Origin: Pedobacter sp. Leaf170
GTDB lineage: Bacteria > Bacteroidota > Bacteroidia > Sphingobacteriales > Sphingobacteriaceae
DNA length: 64,000 nt
NCBI RefSeq assembly: GCF_920984665.1
Contig: NZ_CAKLBP010000002.1
Coordinates: forward strand, 310,001-374,000
Reading direction: 5' to 3'
Shown here: piece after piece, positions 62,105 to 64,000 of the stretch
How positions within the stretch are numbered: the stretch's first letter is position 1
Layout: the number at the start of each line of letters is the position of its first letter
Program-made: the position numbers and the translations under genes
The notes under the pieces: model-generated
Told to the model about the DNA's origin: nothing
Seen by the model: only the letters and a program-made list of their open reading frames with translations
The model's database searches: none

Positions 62105-62626
62105 TTAAGTTAATGGAGCGCCAACTGCAATATCGCACCTATGTCCATCTTTTCCATGTTCTGGATTGAGTTTTATCTTGCTGCTTGCTTCTGTTGTTTT
62201 ATTTACTGATTTGTTTAAAGCAACTGGCTTTGCTACTGGCTTAGAATCTAAAGGCGCACCCACCGCAATATCGCATCGATGGCTCGGCTGACCATGAGCC
62301 GGATTCAGGTTTTTTGCCGATGTTTTTACGATTGGAGGCTCGGCTTTTGCTTTAATCTCTTGCTTTACAATTTGTTGAGCTTGTGGGGTAGATGCAGCCT
62401 GGTTTAAAGGAGCACCAACCGCTAATTCGCATCTATGTCCGGGTTTACCATGCTCAGGATTAAAGATTAAATTACTCTTTACGGATTGATTTACCGGCTG
62501 CGCTGGAGCGCTATTTTGCAAGCCCTGCATACCTGTTGGAGTGGCTATAACAACTTGCGTTGAAGATTTTTTATTATTACAGGCAAAAAATATCAAGGTA
62601 ATAAATAAGTACGATGATTTTTTCAT
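62105..62626 (-). CDS. Lipoprotein with three HG..HRC repeats, unknown function
   Basis: The 173-residue protein has a lipoprotein signal (FITLIFFACNN, lipobox-like before Cys 16) and three copies of a motif of about 18 residues: NPEHGKPGHRCELAVGAPL (about 57-75), NPAHGQPSHRCDIAVGAPL (about 108-126) and NPEHGKDGHRCDIAVGAPL (about 154-172). Each copy keeps two His and a Cys. Spacers are low-complexity (A, P, Q, K). I recognise the motif as one recurring in uncharacterised Bacteroidetes lipoproteins, but I cannot name a function; metal binding is a guess. It ends a minus-strand set with yjjG-like and DinB-like genes. Confidence 0.85.
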   Translation of the reverse strand: MKKSSYLFITLIFFACNNKKSSTQVVIATPTGMQGLQNSAPAQPVNQSVKSNLIFNPEHGKPGHRCELAVGAPLNQAASTPQAQQIVKQEIKAKAEPPIVKTSAKNLNPAHGQPSHRCDIAVGAPLDSKPVAKPVALNKSVNKTTEASSKIKLNPEHGKDGHRCDIAVGAPLT

Positions 62627-62652
62627 AAGCAGTTCTTATTTAATGATGGTAA

Positions 62653-63177
62653 TTATGTTCTTTGCAGATAGCTTTCTTCAATTCTAATTAACTGCTTTAA
62701 ATGATGCTTTAAGTGGATTTCTATAAACCTTAACCATTGCTTTGAGTTTAAATACCCTAACCTTGGATGCTTGGTTTTTGAACGATTAGAAGCTTTTGCA
62801 ATTTGTGTATAAACATTTTCTAAGGTTTTTTCAAATTCTAAAATAAAATCCAAGGCTTCAGTTTTACTGATTTTTTTTACCCTGCTCGCAAGTCTTTTTG
62901 GTACTTCATATTTTTTTGCAGGCGGCAGAGCGCCAAATAGCAGTATTAGTTTTACAATAAAATGGGTGGGTTTATCTTCACCTTTACCATTTGCTGCGTT
63001 TTCAAGAGCAATGGTAGAAAGTATGCTCGAATCGAAAATGTGGCAATAAACTTCGCTAAAACTCCAGCCATTTATGGGTGGTGTTGTTTCAAAAATCTCA
63101 TCAGTATAAGAAGAAAGTTTTGCTTTATAAGCTTCCACAATGTGATGGATTGAAACTCTTATTTTGGCTGCAGTCAT
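62653..63177 (-). CDS. DinB-like metal-dependent protein
   Basis: The 174 residues form four-helix-bundle-like sequence with the DinB/YfiT metal His candidates: His 47 in YCHIFDSS and His residues in EIHLKHHLKQLIRIE (about 153-167). Members are thiol transferases or stress proteins, often of unknown role. It lies 21 bases after the yjjG-like gene and 26 bases before the lipoprotein gene on the same strand. Confidence 0.8.
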   Translation of the reverse strand: MTAAKIRVSIHHIVEAYKAKLSSYTDEIFETTPPINGWSFSEVYCHIFDSSILSTIALENAANGKGEDKPTHFIVKLILLFGALPPAKKYEVPKRLASRVKKISKTEALDFILEFEKTLENVYTQIAKASNRSKTKHPRLGYLNSKQWLRFIEIHLKHHLKQLIRIEESYLQRT

Positions 63178-63198
63178 TCTTAAAGCTACTAAATACTA

Positions 63199-63894
63199 TT
63201 AAAATAACTGCAAAAGTTCCTCAAGATGAACAATTTCCTTTTTCACATCTTCAGGCTTTTCTTTCTTTAACGGATTAAAAAATATGGCATCCATACCAAA
63301 ATTTAATGCACCGTAAATATCTGCCTCCAAACTGTCTCCAATCATAATGCTTTCTGCTTTAAGTGCTTTTGCTTTATCTAATGCATATTCAAAAATTACC
63401 GGATTTGGCTTGTTCACACCAACATCTTCAGAAATAATTACGTTCGAGAAATATGGATTAAGTGCTGAAAAATCCATTTTTGTAAGTGTAGTTTCTTTAA
63501 AACCATTTGAAATGATGTGTAAAGTATATTTCTGCTGCAAATAGCTTAAAACATTCTCTGCACCTTCAAATAAATTCGTTTTCGTTGGAGAAATGCATAC
63601 GTAATCGTCTTCAAACTGATGTGGAACGGCATCCGGATGGATACCCAATTCCAAAAATGTTTTGCTAAACCGCTCTGCCCGAAGAAAGTCTTTAGTGATT
63701 TTTCCGAGGTGATAATCTGCCCAGAGCTTATGGTTGTTCTCTGTATATTTTGAAATAAAATCCGAACATGATTTTAAGCCCAATTCATCAAGCTTATATT
63801 TTTTATATAGCTCTTGAAGCGTTTCTTCTGCATTTCTGTCGAAATCCCAAATCGTGTGGTCAAGGTCAAAGAATATGTGTTTTTTGTTTTTCAA
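63199..63894 (-). CDS. YjjG family noncanonical pyrimidine nucleotidase (HAD superfamily)
   Basis: HAD-family phosphatase that dephosphorylates noncanonical nucleoside monophosphates. The 231 residues show all HAD motifs: HIFFDLDHTIWDFDRNAEET (DxD motif I, about 6-25), HIISNG (motif II), the lysine in DVGVNKPNP (motif III), and MIGDSLEADIYGALNFGMDA (motif IV). Length and text fit YjjG. First gene of a short minus-strand set. Confidence 0.93.
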   Translation of the reverse strand: MKNKKHIFFDLDHTIWDFDRNAEETLQELYKKYKLDELGLKSCSDFISKYTENNHKLWADYHLGKITKDFLRAERFSKTFLELGIHPDAVPHQFEDDYVCISPTKTNLFEGAENVLSYLQQKYTLHIISNGFKETTLTKMDFSALNPYFSNVIISEDVGVNKPNPVIFEYALDKAKALKAESIMIGDSLEADIYGALNFGMDAIFFNPLKKEKPEDVKKEIVHLEELLQLF

Positions 63895-64000
63895 GATGTT
63901 TTGTTATTGGGATGGTTAGAATTAGTGAAGTAGAAAGGGTTGAAAGTTTGAATATTGGAAAGTTATATCCTGCTAATCCTAAAAATCCTGATCACACTTT
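63895..64000. other. Window end without a gene
   Basis: About 106 bases upstream of the yjjG-like gene. The final part (63967-63996) has the short irregular repeat aatcctaaaaatcctga, which may be the start of a repeat tract continuing past the window. No coding frame is supported. Confidence 0.5.

Noticed and set aside
1-64000. tRNA, rRNA, phage or transposon genes
   Set aside because: No cloverleaf-like segment, rRNA signature, integrase or transposase motif was seen on either strand; a covariance-model search would be decisive.

Overview
The window is a piece of a Bacteroidetes chromosome, most probably a Sphingobacteriaceae member such as Pedobacter. Three things point there. The DNA is AT-rich, with A-rich leaders and few Shine-Dalgarno sites. 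Several starts are preceded by the Bacteroidetes -7 box TAnnTTTG. The gene content includes PorV and GldJ of type IX secretion, the ExbB-ExbD-ExbD-TonB set, a NuoG-like subunit without its large C-terminal domain, and many intergenic palindromes. No rRNA, tRNA, phage, transposase or CRISPR array was seen.

Layout. 1-1.3 kb: 3' part of ATP-dependent PEP carboxykinase. 1.6-7.4 kb: ExbB, two ExbD, TonB, a small membrane protein, a PstS-like lipoprotein and a TPR protein, reading as one envelope-energisation operon. 7.5-20.8 kb: complete complex I set nuoA to nuoN, with two copies of a palindromic repeat inside it. 20.8-25.4 kb: DedA, pyrophosphatase, CNNM/CBS protein, RsmE, DUF4159 protein and a stand-alone biotin carrier. 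25.4-31.3 kb: GldJ, AsmA-like protein and PorV. 31.4-34.3 kb: IspF, pirin, YceI, Crp/Fnr regulator and a 52-residue cysteine-rich membrane protein.

34.4-40.6 kb is the most unusual part: two ATP-grasp-type proteins, a GCS2-type carboxylate-amine ligase, a class I glutamine amidotransferase and an esterase on the minus strand, with a second esterase divergent. It looks like a pathway that builds and trims a small amide- or peptide-like molecule; the product is unknown.

40.6-49.4 kb: NTF2-like protein, potassium channel with a zinc ribbon, VOC protein, retropepsin-like protease, TypA/BipA, a 0.5-kb array of three 169-bp repeats, a lipid A acyltransferase-like protein, a serine hydrolase and a DJ-1/PfpI protein. 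49.5-62.1 kb: surface-glycan genes (glycosyltransferases, methyltransferases, flippase, alpha-L-fucosidase) plus a tricorn-like S41 protease and a YhcG-type nuclease gene wedged between two glycosyltransferases. 62.1-63.9 kb: a lipoprotein with three HG..HRC repeats, a DinB-like protein and a YjjG-type nucleotidase.

All functions come from reading motifs and recalling families; nothing was run against a database.
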